From Clostridiales bacterium (GTDB lineage: Bacteria; Bacillota; Limnochordia; Darwinibacteriales; B1SED10-159), in contig PUOC01000176.1 in assembly GCA_003551965.1 (NCBI GenBank), positions 1 to 40,388 of the forward strand: 40,388 bases of DNA, written 5' to 3'. Position 1 is the stretch's first letter. Each line of letters opens with the position of its first letter. Positions 29,393 to 37,272 of the stretch are shown in pieces. The position numbers and the translations under genes are program-made. The notes below the pieces were generated by a model that did no database searches, was not told where the DNA came from, and was given only the letters and a program-made list of their open reading frames with translations.

Positions 29393-29794
29393 ATGAGTAC
29401 CTTTCGCTTAGAAGTGGTCACTCCGGAGCGAACTGTGTTGGATCAAGACGTGGAATCGGTGCTGCTGCCGGCTAAAGGCGGGCAGTTGGGCATATGGGCC
29501 AACCATGCGCCCATGATAGCTGCCTTGGAAATCGGGGTAGCACAGTATGGCCCTAAGTCTGGCCGTAAGGAAAATTTGGCCGTGGGCGGCGGGTTCATAG
29601 AAATGGATGGAACGACCCTGCGCGTCTTTGCCAATACTGCCGAGACGGCTGAGGAGATTGATGTCATGCGGGCACAGGAAGCGAAGGACCGGGCCGAGCA
29701 GAGGCTGCAGGATATGCAGTCGGAATGGGGCCACTACAGAGCAGAGATTGCACTGCAGAAAGCACTGACAAGGCTGCGTGCAGTCGGCGAATAA
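29393..29794 (+). CDS. atpC: F1F0 ATP synthase subunit epsilon
   Basis: The 133-residue protein has the N-terminal beta sandwich (LEVVTPERTVLDQDVESV, PAKGGQLGIWANHAPMI) and two C-terminal helices that can inhibit rotation. It starts two bases after the atpD stop and ends the short atp group. No T-tailed terminator is obvious before mreB. Confidence 0.96.
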   Translation: MSTFRLEVVTPERTVLDQDVESVLLPAKGGQLGIWANHAPMIAALEIGVAQYGPKSGRKENLAVGGGFIEMDGTTLRVFANTAETAEEIDVMRAQEAKDRAEQRLQDMQSEWGHYRAEIALQKALTRLRAVGE

Positions 29795-29966
29795 CGGGAC
29801 GCAAAGCAAATGGGGCACATTTTCCGGGGCTTGCCGGAACCTGTGTTCCGTATTGTCGTGCGTTCTGTTGGGTGACCAGACACGTAAGAAGGGCTTCCCG
29901 AAATTGACAAAGGAAATGCCCCTGTCCTGTCGAATAGCCCATACAGAGTAATGGAAAGGGGCAAGA

Positions 29967-30989
29967 ATGTCCATGTTTGTATCGGATATCGGAATTGATC
30001 TGGGGACAGCCAACATCTTGGTCTATGTCAAAGGTAAGGGTGTTGTGGTCCATGAGCCATCGGTGGTGGCCATGGAAGTGGAAACAGGAAAAATCCGGGC
30101 AATCGGTGAAGAGGCCAGGCAGATGATTGGCCGCACCCCCGGTAACATACAAGCGATTCGTCCGCTCAGTGACGGGGTGATCGCGGATTACGAGATCACC
30201 GAGAGTATACTGCGCTATTTCATTGAGAAGGCAGCCGGTAAACGGCGTCTTTTCCGGCCGCGGGTCGTGATCTGTGTTCCTTCGGGAGTCACGGGTGTGG
30301 AGAAGCGGGCGGTGCTGGAGGCTGCCTCACGGGCTGCGGCCAAAGAAGTATATCTCATTTCCGAACCGATGGCTGCTGCCATTGGTTGCGGCTTGGATAT
30401 AGCAGCGCCGGCGGCCAACATGATCGTGGATGTGGGAGGCGGCACAACCGACATTGCTGTCATTTCCCTAGGCGGCGAAGTGGTGGCCGAATCATTGCGC
30501 ATCGGCGGCGACCATTTTGAGGAAGCGATTGTCCGCCATGTTAAGCGGGAATACAATGTGGCCATCGGTGAGCGGACTGCGGAGGAAATCAAGATTAACA
30601 TTGGTTCTGCATATCCCAATACCGATAAGCACATGGCCGTCCGGGGACGGGATCTGGTGAGCGGCTTGCCCTGCACGATTCAGCTTTCTTCGGGGGATAT
30701 CTATCAGGCGATTGAAGAACCCATTCTCAATATCGTTGAGGCGATTAAGAATGTCTTAGAGATAACCCCGCCGGAGTTGGCCGCCGATATTGTCAACAGC
30801 GGTATGATGATGACGGGCGGCGGCGCTCTATTGGATGGGTTAGTGCGGCTGTTTACGGAGGCGACGAAGGTGCCGGTGCACCTAGCCGACGATCCATTGA
30901 CCTGTGTGGCTAAAGGGACAGGCCAGGTGCTGAACAATATCGACAAGATTAAGAGTGGTGTGCTCATGACGTCCAATAGCTTCCGATAA
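29967..30989 (+). CDS. MreB/Mbl-type actin-like cell-shape protein
   Basis: The 340-residue protein has the actin-fold phosphate loops DIGIDLGTANILVY and VDVGGGTTDIAVISLGG and the MreB-typical EPMAAAIG and MMTGGGALLDG segments. MreB filaments guide side-wall peptidoglycan synthesis. Its place before flgF/flgG matches mbl before flhO-flhP in Bacillus, so it is closer to the Mbl position than to the mreBCD locus. AAAGGGG lies 8 nt before the ATG; Met3 is an alternative start with the same core. Confidence 0.92.
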   Translation: MSMFVSDIGIDLGTANILVYVKGKGVVVHEPSVVAMEVETGKIRAIGEEARQMIGRTPGNIQAIRPLSDGVIADYEITESILRYFIEKAAGKRRLFRPRVVICVPSGVTGVEKRAVLEAASRAAAKEVYLISEPMAAAIGCGLDIAAPAANMIVDVGGGTTDIAVISLGGEVVAESLRIGGDHFEEAIVRHVKREYNVAIGERTAEEIKINIGSAYPNTDKHMAVRGRDLVSGLPCTIQLSSGDIYQAIEEPILNIVEAIKNVLEITPPELAADIVNSGMMMTGGGALLDGLVRLFTEATKVPVHLADDPLTCVAKGTGQVLNNIDKIKSGVLMTSNSFR

Positions 30990-31033
30990 ACGTACCACCG
31001 CTGTTCCGGGACGAAAGACGCACAGTCTCCCAT

Positions 31034-31074
31034 GCCCAATAGTGCCTGGAATAGGGCGCATTGGGCGTTTTTTG
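31034..31074 (+). terminator. Rho-independent terminator after mreB
   Basis: GCCCAAT (31034-31040) pairs with ATTGGGC (31060-31066), with a partly paired interior, followed by a run of six T residues (31068-31073). It separates mreB from the flagellar operon. Confidence 0.8.
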
Positions 31075-31174
31075 TGCTTTCTTTTTTTGAGGGATGTTTC
31101 GTCGCGGGAACGTACCAGGGCAGGGTTCCTTTCCTGGTTGCATGCAAAAGCGGCAGTTGATAGTGATTTTTTGC

Positions 31175-31200
31175 TAAAGGATCAGGGACTCGCTGCCGAT
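31175..31200 (+). promoter_or_regulatory. Sigma-28 (SigD/FliA)-like flagellar promoter
   Basis: TAAA (31175-31178), 16 bases and GCCGAT (31195-31200) closely fit the flagellar sigma consensus TAAA, about 15 bases, GCCGATAA. It lies between the mreB terminator and flgF, with the start expected near 31208 and the flgF ribosome site at 31223-31230. Confidence 0.6.
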
Positions 31201-31236
31201 GAATGCAATAAAGATTTCTTTAAAGGGGGGTTGTGG

Positions 31237-31977
31237 GTGATTCGAGGACTGTACACAGCGGCATCGGGCATGTTAGTCGAAAGCCAGCGCACAGACGTGA
31301 TCAGCAATAACTTGGCCAATGTCGATACGCCGGGCTATCACCGCAAGACATCCAATGTGCGTGCCTTTCCGGATATGCTTGTGGCGAGAATGCACGGCCA
31401 AGAAAAGGTAAATATCGGACACATGGGAACGGGGGCAGTGGTAGACGGTGGAGAACATTCTTTTCGATCGGGGCGTCTGCAGAGTACGGGTAATCCACTG
31501 GATTTGGCCTTGGCTGGCCACGGTTTTTTTGCGGTGGATGCGCCAGGCGGGACGCACTACACTAAGGACGGAAGCTTCACCCGAAACCAAGCCGGCTGGC
31601 TGGTGACGCAGGCGGGACAGCGGGTGTTAGGGCAGAACGGCCCCATTCACCTCGGTGAAGGCTCGGTGGATGTCAACGCGGACGGCGATTTATTTGTGGA
31701 CGGGAGATACGTGGACAGCCTCTTGGTTGTGGAGTTCAATGATCGCAGCGGCTTGCAGCGGGTAGGAGACAATCTCTATCGGGCTGTGGCCGAGGCCGGC
31801 GACCCGATGCGCTACAATGGAGCAGTCATGCAGGGTGCCGTGGAAATGTCCAATGTAAACGTGATTCGGGAAATGGTCAATATGATCGAAGTGCATCGTT
31901 CCTATGAAGCCAATCAAAAGGTCATTCAGGCCCACGACGAAACGTTGGGCCGTGCAGTCAACGACATTGCTGGTTAA
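31237..31977 (+). CDS. flgF: Flagellar rod protein FlgF (FlhO-like)
   Basis: The 246-residue protein begins IRGLYTAASGML and SNNLANVDTPGYHRK, the rod/hook N-terminal signature, and ends with the MSNVNVIREMVNMIEVHRSYEANQ helix shared by rod proteins. It is one of two FlgF/FlgG-type rod genes in tandem. GTG 31237 follows AAAGGGGGG by 6 nt and matches the family start; longer frames upstream run through the terminator and promoter. The tandem corresponds to flhO-flhP of Bacillus. Confidence 0.9.
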   Translation: MIRGLYTAASGMLVESQRTDVISNNLANVDTPGYHRKTSNVRAFPDMLVARMHGQEKVNIGHMGTGAVVDGGEHSFRSGRLQSTGNPLDLALAGHGFFAVDAPGGTHYTKDGSFTRNQAGWLVTQAGQRVLGQNGPIHLGEGSVDVNADGDLFVDGRYVDSLLVVEFNDRSGLQRVGDNLYRAVAEAGDPMRYNGAVMQGAVEMSNVNVIREMVNMIEVHRSYEANQKVIQAHDETLGRAVNDIAG

Positions 31978-32091
31978 ACGACAACAATAAGACAAGAAGG
32001 GTACACGGGCCGGACTGGTTTACAGAAGCCCCTTTTGCTGCCGACCGACGGAGGCAGCGTCCCTTCTCAACGATGAGGAGGAAGTACAGTT

Positions 32092-32880
32092 ATGATGCGT
32101 TCTCTGTGGACGGCCGCGTCAGGAATGACGGGCCAGCAGTTTAAGATTGATACGGTATCCAACAATTTGGCCAACGTCAATACCACGGGGTTCAAAAAGA
32201 GCCGCGTAGATTTTCAGGACTTGCTTTACCAGACGATGCGATTTGCCGGCACCCCAGTAACAGCCGGCGCGCAGGTTCCAACGGGGATCCAAGTGGGCCA
32301 CGGCGTTCGCCCGGTGGCAACGCAGAAGATCTTCTCTCAGGGTACGTTCCAGCAGACCGACAATGCGCTGGACCTGGTGGTTGAAGGCAACGGATTCTTC
32401 CAGGTTCTGCTTCCGGACGGTAATGTCCGCTATACCAGAGACGGTGCCTTTAAGAAGGACAGCGACGGGCGTATTGTTACCTCCGATGGTTTTCCCCTGG
32501 AACCAGAGCTCATTGTTCCCGATGATGCCACCGATTTGAGCGTTGGCTCGGACGGAACGGTGTCCGTCATGCGGCCAGGGCTGGACGCACCGGAAAACAT
32601 AGGAGAAATAGAACTGGCCCAATTCGTCAATCCTGCCGGGTTGAAGAGTGACGGCAACAATCTGTTCACGGCCACAGCGGCCAGTGGAGAGCCTAATGTC
32701 GGTATTCCCGGGGTTGACGGTTTCGGCGCGTTGGCCCAGGGGTTCCTGGAAATGTCCAATGTGCAGGTGGTCGAGGAAATGGTGGACATGATCACTGCCC
32801 AAAGGGCTTACGAAACAAATTCCAAGGCCATTCAGGCGTCCGACGACATGCTCCAAACGGCCAATAATCTGCGGAGGTAA
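32092..32880 (+). CDS. flgG: Flagellar distal rod protein FlgG
   Basis: The 262-residue protein has the FlgG N terminus ([29 protein letters not shown]), the [23 protein letters not shown] block and the C-terminal [21 protein letters not shown] helix. It builds the distal rod on which P- and L-rings sit. Two ATG codons in a row (32092, 32095) follow GAGGAGG. It is 114 nt after flgF and 6 nt before flgA. Confidence 0.95.
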   Translation: MMRSLWTAASGMTGQQFKIDTVSNNLANVNTTGFKKSRVDFQDLLYQTMRFAGTPVTAGAQVPTGIQVGHGVRPVATQKIFSQGTFQQTDNALDLVVEGNGFFQVLLPDGNVRYTRDGAFKKDSDGRIVTSDGFPLEPELIVPDDATDLSVGSDGTVSVMRPGLDAPENIGEIELAQFVNPAGLKSDGNNLFTATAASGEPNVGIPGVDGFGALAQGFLEMSNVQVVEEMVDMITAQRAYETNSKAIQASDDMLQTANNLRR

Positions 32881-32886
32881 TGGAAC

Positions 32887-33738
32887 ATGGGCGGAGCTTT
32901 GAAGATGTTTGGATGCTTGTTGTTGTGCGTTAGTTGTTTTCCCATCTCAATAGCGGCCGAATGTGGCCTTCCCCAGATTGAAGTCCAAGAGTCGGCCGCC
33001 GTTTCTAAGCGGCAGATTTTTCTCGGGGACATTGCGCGTCTGGATGCCGACGAGGAGTGGACCGCCCGTCTCAAGGACGTACACGTGGGCACGGCACCCG
33101 TGGCGGGAAATACCCGGTCCCTTTCGGTGCCGCAGATCGAGACCCGTCTGCGCCAGGCAGGCATTCATCCGTCCGAGGTGGCTTTTTCCGGTTCGGAGAG
33201 GGTTGAGGTGCTGCGAGAACAGGGGCAGCTGCTCCCGGAGAAAGAAGGGGAGCAGCCGGAAGCCGCAGACTCGACGGAACCAACGTCTGGTGACGATTCG
33301 GTGGAAAATGGACAGGCGGAGGAGTCTGGAGCTGAACCGCCGCAGACAATCTTCGTGGCAGCCCGAAACATTGCACCGGGAGAGATCCTAAGCGGAGAAG
33401 ACTTGAAGACCGAAGAGGTGAATTCCCACGTCAATTACCGCAATGTCGGCACCGAGGCTGACTACTTGGGCATGCAGGCCGTGCGTCACATCAGGGAAGG
33501 CAGTCGTCTGGCTACCCATGCCTTTCAAGTGCCCCCCACCATTGAACGCGGTGATCGGATTTGGATCCAGGTATCAGTGGGAGGCATCTTGGTGGAAGCC
33601 AAGGGAACGGCACGCGGATCCGGAGAGATAGGCGAGTACATTCGCGTGGTCAATGAAAGTACGAACCAACAGATGGAAGCTCGAGTTATTGATTCCGATA
33701 CTGTGGAAGTGCCGCTAAAGGAGGCAGGCCAGCCATGA
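32887..33738 (+). CDS. flgA: Flagellar P-ring assembly chaperone FlgA
   Basis: The 283-residue protein has a signal peptide (about 1-22), an N-terminal region, an acidic low-complexity linker (about 115-150) and a C-terminal SAF domain (FVAARNIAPGEILSGEDL, DYLGMQAVRHIREGSRL) ending in the FlgA-type tail QMEARVIDSDTVEV. FlgA helps assemble FlgI in the periplasm. The linker is unusual in length and acidity. It overlaps flgH by 4 bp. Confidence 0.9.
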   Translation: MGGALKMFGCLLLCVSCFPISIAAECGLPQIEVQESAAVSKRQIFLGDIARLDADEEWTARLKDVHVGTAPVAGNTRSLSVPQIETRLRQAGIHPSEVAFSGSERVEVLREQGQLLPEKEGEQPEAADSTEPTSGDDSVENGQAEESGAEPPQTIFVAARNIAPGEILSGEDLKTEEVNSHVNYRNVGTEADYLGMQAVRHIREGSRLATHAFQVPPTIERGDRIWIQVSVGGILVEAKGTARGSGEIGEYIRVVNESTNQQMEARVIDSDTVEVPLKEAGQP

Positions 33739-34328
33739 AGCCTTACCGTAAGTGTATCGCTGCAGCGGCGTTCAGCGCGGCCTTGATGATAGTCATGTTA
33801 TCGGCTGTGTCCGGGGCGTCTCTGTTTCAGACCAGTTCCCAGTCCATGTTTGCCGATGACAAGGCCAGGGATGTGGGTGATCTTGTGACACTGATCATTG
33901 TCGAACAGGCCCAAGCCAGCCAGTCTGCCGGTACAGACTCAGGCCAGAGCACCTCTACTGAGGTTGGGCCGGGCCTTGGCGTACTCTCGGACCTGATACC
34001 GCTTTTAGGCTTTGGAGCCAGTCGTTCCTTTGACGGGGGAGGCTCTACTTCCAGGAGTGGCAGCTTGGATGCCCAGCTGACCACTCGTGTGGTAGAAGTG
34101 TACCCCAACGACACCCTGAAAATTGAAGGGCGGCAGAGCATCACGGTGAACGATGAGGAACAGGAAATCGTGGTTTCTGGGGTTGTACGAAAGCGGGACA
34201 TTCAGCCGGACAATTCGATTGTTTCACCGCTGGTGGCCGATGCCAATATCGAATTCGCCGGCAGCGGGATGGTGGATGACGATCAAAAGCAGGGTATCAT
34301 CACCCGCATTCTGCAGTGGCTGTTTTGA
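33735..34328 (+). CDS. flgH: Flagellar L-ring protein FlgH
   Basis: The 197-residue protein has a signal peptide, the FlgH block LFQTSSQSMFADDKARDVGDLVTLIIVE, a Ser/Gly-rich middle and the C-terminal GVVRKRDIQPDNSIVSPLVADANI region. FlgH rings the rod in the outer membrane. In proteobacteria it is a lipoprotein, but here no lipobox cysteine is visible around the cleavage site (AVSGASLF), so anchoring may differ. It overlaps flgA (ATGA) and is followed by flgI after 13 nt. Confidence 0.94.
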   Translation: MKPYRKCIAAAAFSAALMIVMLSAVSGASLFQTSSQSMFADDKARDVGDLVTLIIVEQAQASQSAGTDSGQSTSTEVGPGLGVLSDLIPLLGFGASRSFDGGGSTSRSGSLDAQLTTRVVEVYPNDTLKIEGRQSITVNDEEQEIVVSGVVRKRDIQPDNSIVSPLVADANIEFAGSGMVDDDQKQGIITRILQWLF

Positions 34329-34341
34329 GAGGGGTGGTGCA

Positions 34342-35451
34342 GTGAAACGCTTGATGTTGACAGTGCTCGTTCTAGCTGCAGTGTTGACGGCGGCCGTGCC
34401 GGAAACTGGCGCTCAGGAAGGGCCGACGGTAAGAATCAAAGATATTGCCCGTATAGATGGTGTGCGCGACAATCAATTGTTTGGCTTGGGTTTGGTTACG
34501 GGCCTTGATGGAACCGGAGACGGAGCCGGTGCTCAGGCTAATGTGCAGATGATTGCCAATATGCTCGAGCGATTCGGTATAACGGTCTCGTCGGATGATC
34601 TGCGTCTGCGGAACGTTGCGGCGGTGATGGTTACAGCCGATGTGCCCTCCTCCCTGCGCGAGGGCGATAGAACGGATGTCACCATCTCTAGTGTTGGCGA
34701 CGCCCGCAGCCTGGCCGGCGGCTATCTGCTGCAAACACCTTTGGAAGCGGGCAATGGGGAAATCTACGCAGCGGCACAGGGATCTATTTCCTTGGGACAG
34801 GACGACTCGAGGCGGGGCGGACATACAACGACCGGTACAATACCTAATGGGGCCATCGTTGAAAAGGATATCCCAAGCAGCTTTCGTCATGATCAGGACC
34901 TGGTCACGCTTGTCCTGCAGCGGCCGGATTTTTCCACTGCGTCTCGTTTGACAGAGGCCATCAATGCTGCGTTTACTGCCAACACGGCCTTTGCTGAAGA
35001 CAGTGCTACGGTCCGCGTTGGCGTGCCGTCCGAGTACGAGGGGAATGTTGTCGGGTTCATTGCCGCCTTGGAAGAACTTCCCGTCCAACCGGACACCGCG
35101 GCCCGGGTCGTCGTCAACGAGCGGACTGGAACGGTGGTCATGGGTGCCAGTGTGAGAATCGCTCCTGTAGCGGTGGCCCATGGTGGCCTTAGTGTACGGG
35201 TAGGTGTATCCCAATCAGCTGAGCCAGCGGAATCGGAGCTCGATGGCCAGATCGGCTCTGTTCCCGACGGGTCGGAACCTGGGGGGACCTCAGCGGCCGA
35301 CATGGACCGTTTCGCCGTTATCGGGGGCAGCAGTGTTGAAGAACTGGTCAATGCTCTCAATGCCATTGGTGCAGGCCCCCAGGATGTCATATCGATCCTG
35401 CAGGCGATCAAGGCAGCCGGAGCACTTTTTGGTGAGCTTGTAATCATGTAG
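34342..35451 (+). CDS. flgI: Flagellar P-ring protein FlgI
   Basis: The 369-residue protein has a signal peptide, then the FlgI core: RIKDIARIDGVRDNQL, GLVTGLDGTGDG, RNVAAVMVTADVP, DVTISSVGDARSLAGG and the C-terminal INAIGAGPQDVISILQAIK-type ending. It forms the periplasmic ring around the rod. GTG 34342 follows GAGAGGGG; a longer frame runs back into flgH. P-ring genes are absent from monoderm Firmicutes such as Bacillus. Confidence 0.96.
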   Translation: MKRLMLTVLVLAAVLTAAVPETGAQEGPTVRIKDIARIDGVRDNQLFGLGLVTGLDGTGDGAGAQANVQMIANMLERFGITVSSDDLRLRNVAAVMVTADVPSSLREGDRTDVTISSVGDARSLAGGYLLQTPLEAGNGEIYAAAQGSISLGQDDSRRGGHTTTGTIPNGAIVEKDIPSSFRHDQDLVTLVLQRPDFSTASRLTEAINAAFTANTAFAEDSATVRVGVPSEYEGNVVGFIAALEELPVQPDTAARVVVNERTGTVVMGASVRIAPVAVAHGGLSVRVGVSQSAEPAESELDGQIGSVPDGSEPGGTSAADMDRFAVIGGSSVEELVNALNAIGAGPQDVISILQAIKAAGALFGELVIM

Positions 35452-35466
35452 GGGGGCGGGAATTCT

Positions 35467-35775
35467 ATGAAGACAGCTTGGAGTCCCAACGACAATGTGG
35501 CCGCCCGGGCACAGCAGGCCGAACGGCAGTCCACATCCCAACGTCAGCTGCAATCCGTGTCGCAGGAGTTTGAGGCCTTGTTTCTGCAGCAGATGTTGGG
35601 AGCCATGCGCAGTACCGTTCCGGACAGCGATCTCCTCGGCGACAGTAGGGCGGAAGAAACCTTCGAAACCATGCTCGATGAAGAAATGGCCAAAGAAATG
35701 TCGCAAGCCGGCGGCATCGGCTTGGCGGACATCCTGTATAAGCAGATGGTGCACTTCGTCTCCCACGACGATTAA
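35467..35775 (+). CDS. Rod-binding protein FlgJ, N-terminal domain only
   Basis: The 102-residue protein is the rod-binding domain of FlgJ: QEFEALFLQQMLGAMR, a variable charged middle and FETMLDEEMAKEMSQAGGIGLADILYKQM. The muramidase domain of enterobacterial FlgJ is absent, as in many other bacteria, so the wall opening for the rod must come from another enzyme. It lies 15 nt after flgI and its stop codon is built into the terminator stem. Confidence 0.9.
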   Translation: MKTAWSPNDNVAARAQQAERQSTSQRQLQSVSQEFEALFLQQMLGAMRSTVPDSDLLGDSRAEETFETMLDEEMAKEMSQAGGIGLADILYKQMVHFVSHDD

Positions 35776-35798
35776 CCGCTCACAGGAGCGGTTTTTTT
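35775..35798 (+). terminator. Strong terminator of the flagellar operon
   Basis: ACCGCTC (35775-35781) and GAGCGGT (35786-35792) form a perfect 7-bp stem with a 4-nt loop, followed by a seven-T run that overlaps the stem end (35792-35798). Confidence 0.92.
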
Positions 35799-35814
35799 CT
35801 TGGCATGGAGGAAC

Positions 35815-35842
35815 TTGTCAGGCAGGCAAGAAGTTATATAGG
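35815..35842 (+). promoter_or_regulatory. Candidate promoter of the glycosidase-S55-BamA group
   Basis: TTGTCA (35815-35820), a 16-bp spacer and TATAGG (35837-35842) form a moderate match, just after the flagellar terminator and 24 nt before the next start codon. Confidence 0.4.
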
Positions 35843-35866
35843 GTACATTTGCGAGGAGGAACTGCC

Positions 35867-37258
35867 ATGAAACCATTACGCCTGGGATGTTTGACGCTGG
35901 CCGCATGTATCCTGCTGACGGGGTGGGTTGCCGCTTTTGAAGTACGCGAGGAAAAGGAATATGTGCAGCTAGAACTGCCGGTGCAGCAGTCCCGGGAGTT
36001 TCGAGTTTGGCATACGGCGAATCCTATGAAAGTTATCGTCGATCTAGACTGGGTAGTTCCAGAACTGCACGGTACCAGCGAATACGAAGATATTGCTCTG
36101 GAGAAGGTCCGTGCTTCGGAACGTCCCGATGCCGAGGGCACGCGACTTGTAATGGACTTCAAATACCAACTGCCGGAACCCAGTTATACCGTGGAAGATG
36201 GGCAGCTTCTGGTCCGAGTGGACAAGGTCTTCAACTGGGCTTCTGAAAGCGGTATTTCCCAAGGCGTACGGTATGGACACCAGCGTCGGGGCAGCGCGGC
36301 CGGCCCGCTGATTGTCAATTACCTCAAGGCGCGCATCACGGATCCCGACATCGAATTCAGCAGTGTGCTGGCTAGAGATGAGGTGTTTGAACGGGAACTG
36401 GTGAGTTCCATGGCTGACAGGAGCCAAGCGATTGCAGCGGTCAATGGGGCCTATTTTGCTCCCGATGGCAGACCTCTCGGTGTCTTGGCCATCGACGGGC
36501 AATTGGTCAGCGAACCCTTTGCCAAGAGAACGGCCATTGGTTTGGGCAAGAACACGGTGGTCATGGGGTCGGTGGATTCCAATGGTTTTGTGGAGACAGC
36601 CCATGGGCGCATGGACATTACCGGCATGAATCGACCGAGGATGCAGGATGACCTGATCGTCTATACATCTCACTATGGAAGTGCAACAGAAACCAACGTC
36701 TATGGCCTGGATGTGTTGGTGCGAAATGGGCGGGTGGAAGCTGTGCAGGAAGGGAGCATGGATATTCCCGAAGACGGCGTGGTGCTAAGCGGCCACGGGG
36801 CCGGCCGTGACTTCCTCATGGGACTGCAGCCGGGCGATGAGGCCGACTGGCATGTGGCTTTGGAACCCAATTGGTTTGATGAAGGCATAACCGAAATTAT
36901 CGGCGGCGGTCCAAGAATTGTCAAGGATGGAGAAGTATATATATCAGGGGAAATAGAACGCTTTCAGCGGGACATTACCCGGGGACGTGCACCGAGAACG
37001 GCGTTGGGTATAACGGAAGATGATCGGCTTCTGATCGTGACGGTGAACGGGCGAAATCCCAATATCAGTGTGGGAATGACGCTGGAGGAACTGGCGGACT
37101 TGATGCTGGAATTGGGTGCAGTCGATGCCATGAATCTTGACGGAGGCGGGTCAACGACCATGATCGTCCGCAACCGCATTCTGAATATCCCTTCGGATGG
37201 CGTGGAGCGGAAGGTCAGCAACGCTTTGGTAATCAGTACACCGGAGAGCAGAAAGTAG
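35867..37258 (+). CDS. Exported AMIN-domain phosphodiester glycosidase-family (NAGPA/DUF2233) protein
   Basis: The 463-residue protein has a signal peptide (about 1-24). An AMIN-like domain follows (about 25-125: REFRVWHTANPMKVIVDLD, EGTRLVMDFKY), of the kind that targets peptidoglycan or outer-membrane machinery. The C-terminal domain (about 150-460) is the NAGPA type: AAVNGAYFAPDGRPLG, RAPRTALGI and MNLDGGGSTTM. NAGPA in animals removes GlcNAc from phosphodiesters; bacterial members probably act on wall or surface glycans. GAGGAGG precedes the ATG. Confidence 0.85.
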   Translation: MKPLRLGCLTLAACILLTGWVAAFEVREEKEYVQLELPVQQSREFRVWHTANPMKVIVDLDWVVPELHGTSEYEDIALEKVRASERPDAEGTRLVMDFKYQLPEPSYTVEDGQLLVRVDKVFNWASESGISQGVRYGHQRRGSAAGPLIVNYLKARITDPDIEFSSVLARDEVFERELVSSMADRSQAIAAVNGAYFAPDGRPLGVLAIDGQLVSEPFAKRTAIGLGKNTVVMGSVDSNGFVETAHGRMDITGMNRPRMQDDLIVYTSHYGSATETNVYGLDVLVRNGRVEAVQEGSMDIPEDGVVLSGHGAGRDFLMGLQPGDEADWHVALEPNWFDEGITEIIGGGPRIVKDGEVYISGEIERFQRDITRGRAPRTALGITEDDRLLIVTVNGRNPNISVGMTLEELADLMLELGAVDAMNLDGGGSTTMIVRNRILNIPSDGVERKVSNALVISTPESRK

Positions 37259-37272
37259 GAGGCATGGCGCCA

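Noticed and set aside
29904-29932. TTGACA upstream of mreB as a promoter
   Set aside because: The -35 box is perfect, but no acceptable -10 box lies 16-19 bp downstream.
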